Shown piece by piece: positions 1 to 6,297 of a stretch of DNA of 7,131 nt (position 1 is its first letter; every line of letters begins with the position of its first letter). The position numbers and the translations under genes are program-made. The notes below the pieces were generated by a model. The model was not told the DNA's origin. It searched no databases and saw nothing but the letters and a program-made list of their open reading frames with translations. Origin of the DNA: Opitutia bacterium (lineage in GTDB: Bacteria > Verrucomicrobiota > Verrucomicrobiia > Opitutales > Seribacteraceae); NCBI GenBank assembly GCA_018695085.1, contig JABHOU010000609.1, positions 1 through 7,131 of the forward strand, given 5' to 3'.

Positions 1-625
1 AAGTACGTGCGCGAACTTCCTCGTCTCGTATGACCCCTTTTCCTCGGTCCGCCTCTTCCTTGGTTGCTTCGAACTGCGGCTTGACGAGGGCAATGAGGTG
101 TCCACCTTCGCAGAGAAAGGCCCATGCTGCAGCGATGACTTTGCGAAGGGAGATGAAGGACAGGTCCATTACGATAATGGGGTAGTGGTGCAGAGGGAGG
201 TCGCCGGGTTTTATGTTACGCAAATTCGTACGCTCTATGTTGGTCACACGTTTGTCTTGCCGAAGCTTGTAATGGAGTTGTCCGTGTCCTACGTCGAGGC
301 AGGTTGCCGATTTTGCCCCCGCCTGCAGTAGGCAATCGGTGAAACCTCCCGTAGAAGCTCCAAGGTCCAGAATATCGACTCCCTTGATGTGTAGAGGACA
401 CTCGTCGAGGAACCCATGCAGTTTTTCTCCTCCTCGTCCTACATAGGGGGGAGGTGTTTCGACTCTCACTTCGGCGTCTTCGCGGAGAAGGCGTCCGGGT
501 TTGTTCACCCGTTCGGTTCCGATCCAAACCTTCCCTCCGAGTATCAGGGCTTTGGCTTGGGTGCGACTTTCGCAAAGTCCGAGGTCAAGGATAAGCTCGT
601 CGGCTCTTGTTCTTTTGATTTTCAC
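1..625 (-). CDS. tlyA: TlyA family rRNA (cytidine-2'-O)-methyltransferase, C-terminus cut by window edge
   Basis: Reading the minus strand from a GTG at 625 gives 208 uninterrupted codons to the window edge. Residues 1 to about 60 look like an S4 RNA-binding domain (RADELILDLGLCESRTQAKALI). They are followed by the family hallmark YVGRGGEKL (61-69). A Rossmann SAM-binding motif DLGASTGGFTD lies at 87-97, DLSFIS at 154-159 and KPQFE at 182-186. K68, D154 and K182 fit the first three positions of the FtsJ-type K-D-K-E catalytic set; the last would lie outside the window. Family members 2'-O-methylate cytidines in 16S and/or 23S rRNA; some are annotated as hemolysins. Typical length is about 245-270 residues, so perhaps 40-60 are missing. 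The in-frame stop TAA lies upstream and GTG is the only plausible start, with AAGGA 3 bases before it. The gene is divergent from mraZ, so it is not part of the dcw operon. Methyltransferase identity is firm; the exact rRNA target is not determinable. Confidence 0.93.
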   Translation of the reverse strand, partial: MKIKRTRADELILDLGLCESRTQAKALILGGKVWIGTERVNKPGRLLREDAEVRVETPPPYVGRGGEKLHGFLDECPLHIKGVDILDLGASTGGFTDCLLQAGAKSATCLDVGHGQLHYKLRQDKRVTNIERTNLRNIKPGDLPLHHYPIIVMDLSFISLRKVIAAAWAFLCEGGHLIALVKPQFEATKEEADRGKGVIRDEEVRART

Positions 626-628
626 TTT

Positions 629-633
629 TCCTT
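629..633 (-). promoter_or_regulatory. Possible ribosome binding site of tlyA
   Basis: The minus strand reads AAGGA, then three A residues, then GTG. The spacing is shorter than ideal, but this is the only purine-rich site near the sole usable start codon, so it supports the GTG at 625. Confidence 0.4.
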
Positions 634-753
634 GATTGTTCTGATTTTGCCCACCTTTACAAGTCTGAGATTGTTTTGGAACAGCTCCTTAATGGAAGAG
701 CAAACGGTGCCCTTTGCGCAGTTCTCTACAGTGAAGTGGGGAACACGGAAGAA

Positions 754-759
754 ATTATA
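754..759 (-). promoter_or_regulatory. Candidate -10 box of the tlyA promoter
   Basis: The minus strand has a perfect TATAAT here, about 130 bases before the tlyA start, in an AT-rich stretch (751-782). No good -35 hexamer is visible at 16-18 bases upstream. The local sequence is nearly self-complementary, and a TATAAT can also be read on the plus strand at 756-761, so the direction is uncertain. This is a sequence-only guess. Confidence 0.3.
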
Positions 760-812
760 ATATCGGTTTTAATTTTTTTATTCCCACTAGATAGTTCCCT
801 AAGTTGTTGCTG

Positions 813-818
813 TATAAT
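813..818 (+). promoter_or_regulatory. Candidate -10 box of the mraZ/dcw promoter
   Basis: A perfect TATAAT is preceded by the TG-rich sequence TTGTTGCTG. The -35 region at the right distance (around 790-795, GATAGT) is a poor match to TTGACA. Transcription would begin near 825, giving a leader of about 115 bases before mraZ that includes the repeat block at 880-924. It is the best promoter-like site in front of the cluster. Confidence 0.5.
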
Positions 819-879
819 GTATTAACGTGAGTCGAGGTGAGGTTGAATGTAATTATTTTGTAAAATCGCTTGACGATGG

Positions 880-924
880 TGGGGAATATTGTCAAGAAAT
901 GGGGCTAAATGGAACACATTGGAT
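880..924 (+). promoter_or_regulatory. Putative MraZ operator: TGG-type units repeating every 10 bases
   Basis: Pentamers beginning with TG occur at exactly 10-base steps: TGGGG (880), TGTCA (890, degenerate), TGGGG (900), TGGAA (910) and TGGAT (920). The spacers are 5 bases. MraZ proteins studied in E. coli bind direct repeats of TGGGN separated by 5 bases in front of their own gene, so pattern, spacing and position all fit autoregulation. Only two units match TGGGN exactly; the rest are weaker. The block ends 16 bases before the mraZ start and lies downstream of the predicted -10, so binding would act as a roadblock, or a nearer promoter has been missed. Confidence 0.55.
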
Positions 925-939
925 AGAAAGTGAGATCTC

Positions 940-1386
940 TTGGACAATTCAGGCGTCAGTTTTTTCGTTGGGGAATTCGTTCATTCGGTGGACGACAAAG
1001 GTCGTATCACCATTCCTTCGAAATGGCGCATCGAGGGCGGGGAGAACACTTATCTGGCGCTCCCGAACCCAGGAGGTTATGTGACCGTGTATCCGCCGAA
1101 AATGGTGGCTCGGTTGGAGGAGAAGGTGGCGGAAGCCAATATGAGCGATGCAACAGCGCAGGCTCTCTTGATGGAACTTTTTTCAAAGGCGCATTCCTTC
1201 GGTTGCGACAAGCAAGGGCGAATCAACTTGAACGACAAGTTGCTTGGTCATGCGGGCATTCGCAAAAAAGCCGTGTTGGTTGGCAACTTTTCAGCCTTTG
1301 CCGTTTGGGGGGATGGCCGTTACTCGGCTCGCGAACAAGCCTCCGAGCGAACGTATTTCGATGCGATGAGGGACCTGGGATTATGA
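940..1386 (+). CDS. mraZ: Transcriptional regulator MraZ
   Basis: This 148-residue protein has two SpoVT/AbrB-like MraZ repeats. The first is around residues 9-50, with GEF, VDDKGRITIPSKWR and DKGR at 19-22. The second is around 86-128, with the matching DKQGR at 90-94 followed by INLNDKLLGHAGI. Length and two-repeat layout are normal for MraZ, a ring-forming DNA-binding protein that represses the dcw cluster, including itself. The start is TTG at 940. An in-frame TGA lies at 931-933 and no ATG or GTG occurs before the conserved region, so TTG is nearly forced; GTGAG at 930-934 is a weak ribosome site. The putative operator sits directly upstream. The stop codon overlaps an ATG (ATGA at 1383-1386), but the frame opened there is not a convincing gene. 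Family assignment is firm. Confidence 0.94.
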   Translation: MDNSGVSFFVGEFVHSVDDKGRITIPSKWRIEGGENTYLALPNPGGYVTVYPPKMVARLEEKVAEANMSDATAQALLMELFSKAHSFGCDKQGRINLNDKLLGHAGIRKKAVLVGNFSAFAVWGDGRYSAREQASERTYFDAMRDLGL

Positions 1387-1596
1387 AATCCGCACTTTTT
1401 CATACACGACGGTTTTGGGGATTTCCGTCTTTGGAAGGGGAGTTTGGTGCGTTTCTTTCTCGGGTTCCTCGCGTCATCGATTCATTTTTGCATTGCCTTC
1501 TTTTGCCTTGTGCGTGCTTCGCCCCACTTTTCACCCCCCAATTGACGCCTGGAGGGCGTATTCTGTAAGCTTTCGGACCTTAATCACGAACATTAA
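1387..1596. other. Gap between mraZ and rsmH, no convincing gene
   Basis: These 210 bases separate mraZ from rsmH in an otherwise tightly packed cluster. A 61-codon frame (1383-1568) starts at an ATG overlapping the mraZ stop and has a Cys/Leu-rich hydrophobic stretch, but it resembles no family I know and has a doubtful composition. A TTGACG at 1542-1547 could be a -35 element for a second promoter, but no good -10 follows at normal spacing. A weak 5-bp hairpin (ACGCC at 1545-1549, GGCGT at 1555-1559) lacks a T-run, so it is not a terminator. Confidence 0.6.
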
Positions 1597-2568
1597 ATGT
1601 TTTGCGGCACGGCTGAGTTCGTCTGCGCTCCTTCAAAGGTGAGGCATATACCAGTACTTCTCGACGAGGCACTGGAGGCTCTTGCCTCTGGCCCCGCAAG
1701 CCGTTATTTGGATTGCACGTTTGGCGGTGGCGGTCACACCGAGGCTCTCCTTGAGTCTTCGAAAGATGTTGAGGTTGTTTCTCTCGATTGTGATCCCGAC
1801 GCAGGGGTTAGAGCTGAACCTCTGATGGAGAAATACGGCGAGCGTTTTCGGTTTTGTGATTTGAGCTTTCAGTGTTTAGATGATGCGAGTTCGGAGGGCG
1901 AGTTTGATGGTATTCTCTTCGATTTAGGCATATCTTCCTTCCAGTTGGCCGAAGCCGAGAAGGGTTTTTCATTCAGGCTCGATGCGCCTCTCGATATGCG
2001 TTTGAATCCTCGTGTGGGGCAAAGCGCTGCTGGTTTTCTGGAAACTGCCCCTCGGGAAAGTCTTGTTCGAGCGATTCGCGAATATGGGGAGGAGCGTCGT
2101 TGGAATCGCGTCGTGAACGCAATTTTAGATGCAAGAGGCTCTGGCAAACTTCAAAGAACAGTGAGTGCGGCAGAAGTGGTATCTAAAGCGATCGGCAATA
2201 CGGGGCGGAAGCCTCGAATGCATCCGGCGACTAAGACTTTTCAAGGTATTAGAATTGCTATAAATGGCGAACTGGAAGCCATTGCCGTAGCGTTGCCAAA
2301 AGCCTTTCGGGCATTAAAACCGGATGGATTTCTCGTAGTGATCGCTTTTCACTCTCTTGAGGACCGCATTGTTAAGCGTTTCATGCGGCGAATGGCAGGC
2401 AGACCCGAGCATCGTCGTGATTCCCGTTCGATTCACGAGCGGGTTGCATACGCGAAGCTCACTTCTACCAAGGCCGTTAAGCCTTCACTTGAGGAGATCG
2501 AACGCAATGCGAGAAGCCGATCTGCTCGAATGCGGGTGCTCCAAAAGATTTCACAGCCTGAACTCTGA
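1597..2568 (+). CDS. rsmH: 16S rRNA (cytosine(1402)-N(4))-methyltransferase RsmH (MraW)
   Basis: This 323-residue protein is the SAM-dependent enzyme that N4-methylates C1402 of 16S rRNA in the decoding centre. Visible motifs in order are HIPVLLDEAL (17-26), the SAM loop DCTFGGGGHT (39-48), DLGISS (109-114), the Arg-rich LDMRLNP region (132-138), HPATKTFQGIRIAINGEL (209-226), FHSLEDRIVKRF (251-262) and the C-terminal NARSRSARMRVL (304-315). Length is normal for the family (about 300-320). The frame opens directly after a TAA, so ATG 1597 is the furthest start. GTG at 1639, two codons before HIPVLL, gives a more typical N-terminus. Neither has a clear Shine-Dalgarno site, so the first 14 residues are uncertain. 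The TGA overlaps the ATG of the next gene by one base. The neighbours are the usual dcw ones. Confidence 0.97.
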   Translation: MFCGTAEFVCAPSKVRHIPVLLDEALEALASGPASRYLDCTFGGGGHTEALLESSKDVEVVSLDCDPDAGVRAEPLMEKYGERFRFCDLSFQCLDDASSEGEFDGILFDLGISSFQLAEAEKGFSFRLDAPLDMRLNPRVGQSAAGFLETAPRESLVRAIREYGEERRWNRVVNAILDARGSGKLQRTVSAAEVVSKAIGNTGRKPRMHPATKTFQGIRIAINGELEAIAVALPKAFRALKPDGFLVVIAFHSLEDRIVKRFMRRMAGRPEHRRDSRSIHERVAYAKLTSTKAVKPSLEEIERNARSRSARMRVLQKISQPEL

Positions 2569-2942
2569 TGGTTAAGGTGAAAGACAGCCGTTTTACCCGT
2601 CTGGGAGTTGCGGTAAGCCTGTTCACGCTTGCTGTATTTGGTGTTTTCTCACTTGGCATCGTATGGCTTAGAATGGAAATATCCGAAAATGCTTCCACTT
2701 GTGGACTATTGGAAGACGAACGTGAAAAAGTTAACCGCAGATTAAGGGCACTAAGGGGCCAAAAGTCAGCTTCTATGAGGCCAACGCGTTTGGCGGCATT
2801 GGTAAAAGGTAGGCTTTCGATGCCAGGGGTTTCGAGTCAATTTTATATTACCGAGGGCGAGATGAAAAAACGCCTCTCTTCTGATGATTCGTCGAATGCT
2901 TCACCACGATCAAGAAAACTTGCGGGGAATTTTGTGCAGTGA
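2568..2942 (+). CDS. ftsL: FtsL-like division protein, small single-pass membrane protein
   Basis: This 124-residue protein has a short basic N-terminus (1-11), one strongly hydrophobic segment (about 12-34) and then a charged Glu/Arg/Leu-rich stretch (about 37-64) suited to a coiled coil. Next comes RPTRLAALVKGRLSMPG (71-87), like the juxtaposed region in FtsL proteins, and a Ser/Lys-rich tail. Size, topology and position between rsmH and ftsI are those of FtsL, which joins FtsB and FtsQ at the septum and helps activate FtsW-FtsI. FtsL sequences diverge widely, so the name rests mainly on topology and synteny. Coupling is tight: ATG overlaps the rsmH TGA by one base, and its own TGA overlaps the ftsI GTG (GTGA). 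No Shine-Dalgarno site precedes it, which suggests translation by reinitiation. The tail of about 35 residues after the YIT segment is polar and unlike anything I recognise. Confidence 0.72.
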   Translation: MVKVKDSRFTRLGVAVSLFTLAVFGVFSLGIVWLRMEISENASTCGLLEDEREKVNRRLRALRGQKSASMRPTRLAALVKGRLSMPGVSSQFYITEGEMKKRLSSDDSSNASPRSRKLAGNFVQ

Positions 2943-4732
2943 GAAGTGCATTTTTAAGTCCCTTTAGGTTTTATTTGGTTTTTGCTGCAATTACTTGTGT
3001 TTTCTGCTCTCTCGCCGGTCGCCTTGTATACCTGCAGGTGGTAAAGGGCGACGCACTTAGAGACTCGGCTCAAAATGCCCGCCAAAATTTTTCGGTTCTT
3101 TTGGCCCGTCGTGGCGATATCGTTGACGCTAAGGGGAATTTATTTGCTACGACTCGCTCCCTAGTTGAGGTCGGAGTGGATCCGCAAGCAGTTCAGGACG
3201 AAGATCTCCATAAAGTATCTAGGCTTGCCGAATTGTTACAGGTCTCTGAGGTAGAAATTCTAGAGGCTTTTTCAAATAAGACTCGCCCAGGTAATGAATT
3301 TAGTGGGGAGGTCCGTCCGATTCGATGGACAAAGATAGCTGATGATGTGGAGGAGGATCTTTACAGGCAATTAATGTCACTAGAAATTAAGGGAGTGTAC
3401 GGAAATTTTAAGCATTCAAGACTTTACCCGGGAAACAAACTTGCTTCACACGTGATTGGTTTTGTGAACAAGGAAGGAATCCCGTCAATGGGTGTTGAGA
3501 AGACGGTTGATTATTACTTGAGGGGGCAAGCGGGGTGGCGTGAGTGGGAGAGAGATGGTCGTCGTCGAGAACTGTTGCAATACCGCACAAGAGAAGTTCC
3601 GTCGAAAGATGGACTGAATGTGGAACTGAGCATTGATAGAATGATTCAAGACATGGTTGAACGCGAGTTGTCTTCGGTTGTTGAGGAATTTAATCCGATA
3701 AGTGCAAGCATTATAGTGACTGAGCCATCTACAGGTTATGTGCTCGCAATGGCAAATGCACCAGATTTCGATCCAAATAAATTTAACGATTTCGAGATGG
3801 GGAATCTACGAAATCGCACCATGACCGATGTGTACGAACCAGGTTCGGTATTTAAAATAGTAGCCGCTGGTGGAGCAATGAATGAGAACTTGGTAACAGG
3901 AGATAGTATTATAGATTGTTCTTCTTCGATCACGATGCGTGGTAGCAGAAAGTATCGCCTGCCCAGAGATGATCATTCTTTAGGAAAAATAAGCGTTGAG
4001 GAAGTAGTGGTTCACTCCAGTAACAGGGGAGCCGCTCATCTTGGAATAATGCTTGGTGCAAGTAGATTCTATGAATATTGCAAGAGTTTTGGTTTTGGAG
4101 TTAGGACAGGTATTGGATTCAGAGGAGAACGTAGAGGCACACTTCATCATCCAAAGCGTTGGGATGGATTGACGATTACTAGGATGCCAATGGGGCACGC
4201 CGTAAGTGTAACTCCAATGCAAATGCATTCGGCTATGGCGGTAGTGGCGAGTAACGGCATTTTGATGAAACCCCAAGTAGTCAAAAGGGTGTATGATTCT
4301 GAAGGGAAAACGGTTGTTGAATTCAAGCCGAGAAGCATTCGAAGGGTGCTGCGAACGGAAGTGGCGCAAGACTTAACGGGTATGCTCGCAAAAGTGGTAT
4401 CCGAGGGAACAGCTAAAAGAGCTAAGGTAAAAGGCTACCTAGTCGCAGGAAAAACTGGCACGACTAAAAAAATAATTGAAGGACAATACTCGAATAGGCA
4501 CCACATTGCTTCATTCGTTGGTTTTCTTCCCGCAAACGATCCTCGAATCGTAATTTCCGTTATCGTTGATGAACCAAAGATGAAGCCAGGCCGCATAGGT
4601 TATGGAGGTAGTGTGGCGGGACCCGCATTTCAAAGAGTGGCAAAAGAGGTTATCGGCTATTTGGGGGGAAGGCCAAATCAAACTGATGAAGAATTGGCCA
4701 CAATGCAAAAAGAAAGGCTGAGGGCTTTGTAG
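2939..4732 (+). CDS. ftsI: Peptidoglycan D,D-transpeptidase FtsI (class B penicillin-binding protein, PBP3-like)
   Basis: This 597-residue, single-pass inner-membrane enzyme crosslinks septal peptidoglycan in partnership with FtsW. An N-terminal membrane anchor lies at about 11-33, followed by the dimerisation/pedestal domain with RRGDIVDAKGNLFA (57-70). The transpeptidase domain carries all three active-site motifs: SVFK (catalytic S303, K306), SSN (360-362) and KTGT (505-508). There are no C-terminal PASTA domains, and the length matches Gram-negative-type FtsI. The usual RGxIxDRNG box reads DAKG here, a mild deviation. GTG at 2939 overlaps the ftsL TGA by four bases, with GCGGGGA upstream as a possible ribosome site. 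Codons look more AT-rich than in tlyA and mraZ. Confusion with SpoVD- or PBP2-type enzymes is possible, but location between ftsL and murE favours FtsI. Confidence 0.94.
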   Translation: MRSAFLSPFRFYLVFAAITCVFCSLAGRLVYLQVVKGDALRDSAQNARQNFSVLLARRGDIVDAKGNLFATTRSLVEVGVDPQAVQDEDLHKVSRLAELLQVSEVEILEAFSNKTRPGNEFSGEVRPIRWTKIADDVEEDLYRQLMSLEIKGVYGNFKHSRLYPGNKLASHVIGFVNKEGIPSMGVEKTVDYYLRGQAGWREWERDGRRRELLQYRTREVPSKDGLNVELSIDRMIQDMVERELSSVVEEFNPISASIIVTEPSTGYVLAMANAPDFDPNKFNDFEMGNLRNRTMTDVYEPGSVFKIVAAGGAMNENLVTGDSIIDCSSSITMRGSRKYRLPRDDHSLGKISVEEVVVHSSNRGAAHLGIMLGASRFYEYCKSFGFGVRTGIGFRGERRGTLHHPKRWDGLTITRMPMGHAVSVTPMQMHSAMAVVASNGILMKPQVVKRVYDSEGKTVVEFKPRSIRRVLRTEVAQDLTGMLAKVVSEGTAKRAKVKGYLVAGKTGTTKKIIEGQYSNRHHIASFVGFLPANDPRIVISVIVDEPKMKPGRIGYGGSVAGPAFQRVAKEVIGYLGGRPNQTDEELATMQKERLRAL

Positions 4733-4758
4733 GATTTACAAGATAAACTGATCTGATC

Positions 4759-6297
4759 ATGAAATCGCAACCAGACCAAATCACCGATCCAGTTAATGAT
4801 TTCCGCGAGCGAATGCGCGGGATCATGCCATTGGGGCAACTTATACCAGACACAGACTGCCATTTGAAAGGGAATTCGAGTTGCCTGATCAGTAATTTGG
4901 TAACGGATAGTCGGAGAGTTTCTCCAGGATCTCTCTTTTTTGCATTCTCGGGTTCTCGTGTTGATGGAAAATCTCACATACAAGAAGCTGTTGACCGTGG
5001 TGCCGCGGGAATTGTAACAGGTTTGGAGCACGTGGAGCATGAAGGTGTTGCTTCCCTGCGTGTTTCTGACGCTCGAAAAGCATTGGCTCGTTTTGCTCGT
5101 CGTTACCATGGATGGCCAGATAAGACACTGCGTGTTTCGGGAATAACTGGCACTAACGGAAAGACGACGGTCACTGCCTTGAGTCGCCATCTGATGGAGC
5201 GACCAGGGCGACCAGTTGGATTGGTCGGAACGGTTAAATACCATTTGGGAGACAGGGAACTGCCATCTTTCAAAACCACCCCTGAATCGGCTGATTTATA
5301 TGCAATGCTGCGCAGTATGTTGGCGGCAGGTTGTTCAGAGGCGGTCATGGAAGTGAGTTCGCACGGGATTCATCAATCTCGAGTGAATGGGCTCTCCATG
5401 GAAGTGGCAGCCTTTCTAAACTTGAGCCGTGATCACCTTGATTACCACGGTACCATGGAGGACTATTTTTCCCAAAAAAGGCGGATTTTCAATGGGAATA
5501 ACGGCTCTCTTCCTAAAGTTGCCGTCATTAATGGAGATTGTCCTTTTGGAAAAAGGTTACTTGATGAAATACCTACTCAAGTCCGCAGCATCACCTTTGG
5601 CGAGGACCCTAAAAGCGATTTTCGTGTCAGAGATATATCTTTAACTCCCGAGGGAACGGAATTTGTTCTGGATTGTCCCGAAGGTTCTATAGTTACCCGT
5701 AGCTCAATGCTGGGGCGTTACAACGTAATGAACATCGCGGCGAGTCTGGCAATTGTTTACGCAATGGGATTCTCTGTTTCAAAAGTCGTACACAAGGTGG
5801 GTACCTTTAAAGGGGTAGACGGGCGGATGGAGCCAATTGAGAGAGGTCAGCCATACAAGGTGCTGGTTGATTATGCTCACACACCGGATGCTCTTCGTAA
5901 TGCGCTTGGGATGTTGCGCGAATTTACACAAGGTAAATTACATCTCGTTTTTGGCTGCGGAGGTGATCGAGATAGGGGCAAGAGAATGGAAATGACTCGA
6001 GTGGCTTCTGCAGGTGCCGACGAATCTTGGGCTACTTCGGATAATCCTAGGACTGAACCCCAAGATGATATTTTTCGTGATATGCGAAAAGGTCTGCCAA
6101 AGCGATCAAAAGTGAATTTTGTGGATGATCGAAGGAGGGCTATTAGTCTGGCCTTAGATGCTTCCGATCAAGATGACTGTCTGCTGATTGCGGGTAAGGG
6201 GCATGAAACTTTTCAAGAAGTTCAGTACACCTCGATACCATTCGATGACCGCCTAGTTGCGGATGAACTTTTAAATGCAAAATCGTTAGGAATGTAA
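4759..6297 (+). CDS. murE: UDP-N-acetylmuramoyl-L-alanyl-D-glutamate--2,6-diaminopimelate ligase MurE
   Basis: This 512-residue cytoplasmic ATP-dependent Mur ligase adds meso-diaminopimelate to UDP-MurNAc-L-Ala-D-Glu. Motifs are LVTDSRRVSPGSLFFAFSG (47-65, UDP-substrate domain), the P-loop GITGTNGKTT (128-137), the TTPES loop (173-177), EVSSHG (198-203), NLSRDHLDYHGTMEDYF (221-237), a probable carbamylated lysine K240 and DYAHTPDAL (371-379). DNPRTEP (428-434) is the family signature for diaminopimelate rather than lysine, so the wall is probably DAP-type. GKGHE (479-483) closes the C-terminal domain. ATG 4759 gives a long N-terminus with no Shine-Dalgarno site. The in-frame ATGs at 4813 (M19) and 4825 (M23, MPLGQLIPD) give a length nearer to typical, and 4825 may be the true start. 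Spacing to ftsI is 26 bases. Confidence 0.97.
   Translation: MKSQPDQITDPVNDFRERMRGIMPLGQLIPDTDCHLKGNSSCLISNLVTDSRRVSPGSLFFAFSGSRVDGKSHIQEAVDRGAAGIVTGLEHVEHEGVASLRVSDARKALARFARRYHGWPDKTLRVSGITGTNGKTTVTALSRHLMERPGRPVGLVGTVKYHLGDRELPSFKTTPESADLYAMLRSMLAAGCSEAVMEVSSHGIHQSRVNGLSMEVAAFLNLSRDHLDYHGTMEDYFSQKRRIFNGNNGSLPKVAVINGDCPFGKRLLDEIPTQVRSITFGEDPKSDFRVRDISLTPEGTEFVLDCPEGSIVTRSSMLGRYNVMNIAASLAIVYAMGFSVSKVVHKVGTFKGVDGRMEPIERGQPYKVLVDYAHTPDALRNALGMLREFTQGKLHLVFGCGGDRDRGKRMEMTRVASAGADESWATSDNPRTEPQDDIFRDMRKGLPKRSKVNFVDDRRRAISLALDASDQDDCLLIAGKGHETFQEVQYTSIPFDDRLVADELLNAKSLGM
6288..6291 (+). promoter_or_regulatory. Ribosome binding site of murF
   Basis: AGGA sits five bases before the murF ATG, inside the end of murE. 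It supports ATG 6297 as the start even though it overlaps the murE stop codon. Confidence 0.55.

Larger units (their letters stand above)
626..939. other. Divergent intergenic region between tlyA and mraZ
   Basis: These 314 bases carry no convincing gene. They hold the putative tlyA promoter (754-759, minus), an AT-rich tract (about 750-782), the putative mraZ promoter (813-818, plus), an inverted repeat (869-896) and a periodic TGG block (880-924) just before mraZ. An open frame from GTG at 827 runs through the region and into mraZ in another frame. It resembles no known protein and covers the regulatory block, so I do not call it. Confidence 0.75.

Noticed and set aside
216..575. Minus-strand open frame of 119 codons
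   Set aside because: It is a shadow of tlyA: the motif-bearing frame is the neighbouring one that starts at 625.
769..780. T-rich tract that might mark a terminator
   Set aside because: No GC-rich stem precedes it, and it lies between two divergent genes where no terminator is expected.
827..1084. Open frame from GTG at 827 across the mraZ leader
   Set aside because: It overlaps mraZ in another frame, crosses the putative operator and resembles no protein; likely chance.
1545..1559. Short hairpin ACGCC/GGCGT before rsmH
   Set aside because: Only five base pairs and no following T-run, so it does not support a terminator call.
4678..5244. Minus-strand 188-codon frame opposite the start of murE
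   Set aside because: It is antisense to clear MurE and FtsI coding sequence, with low-complexity composition and no recognisable domain.
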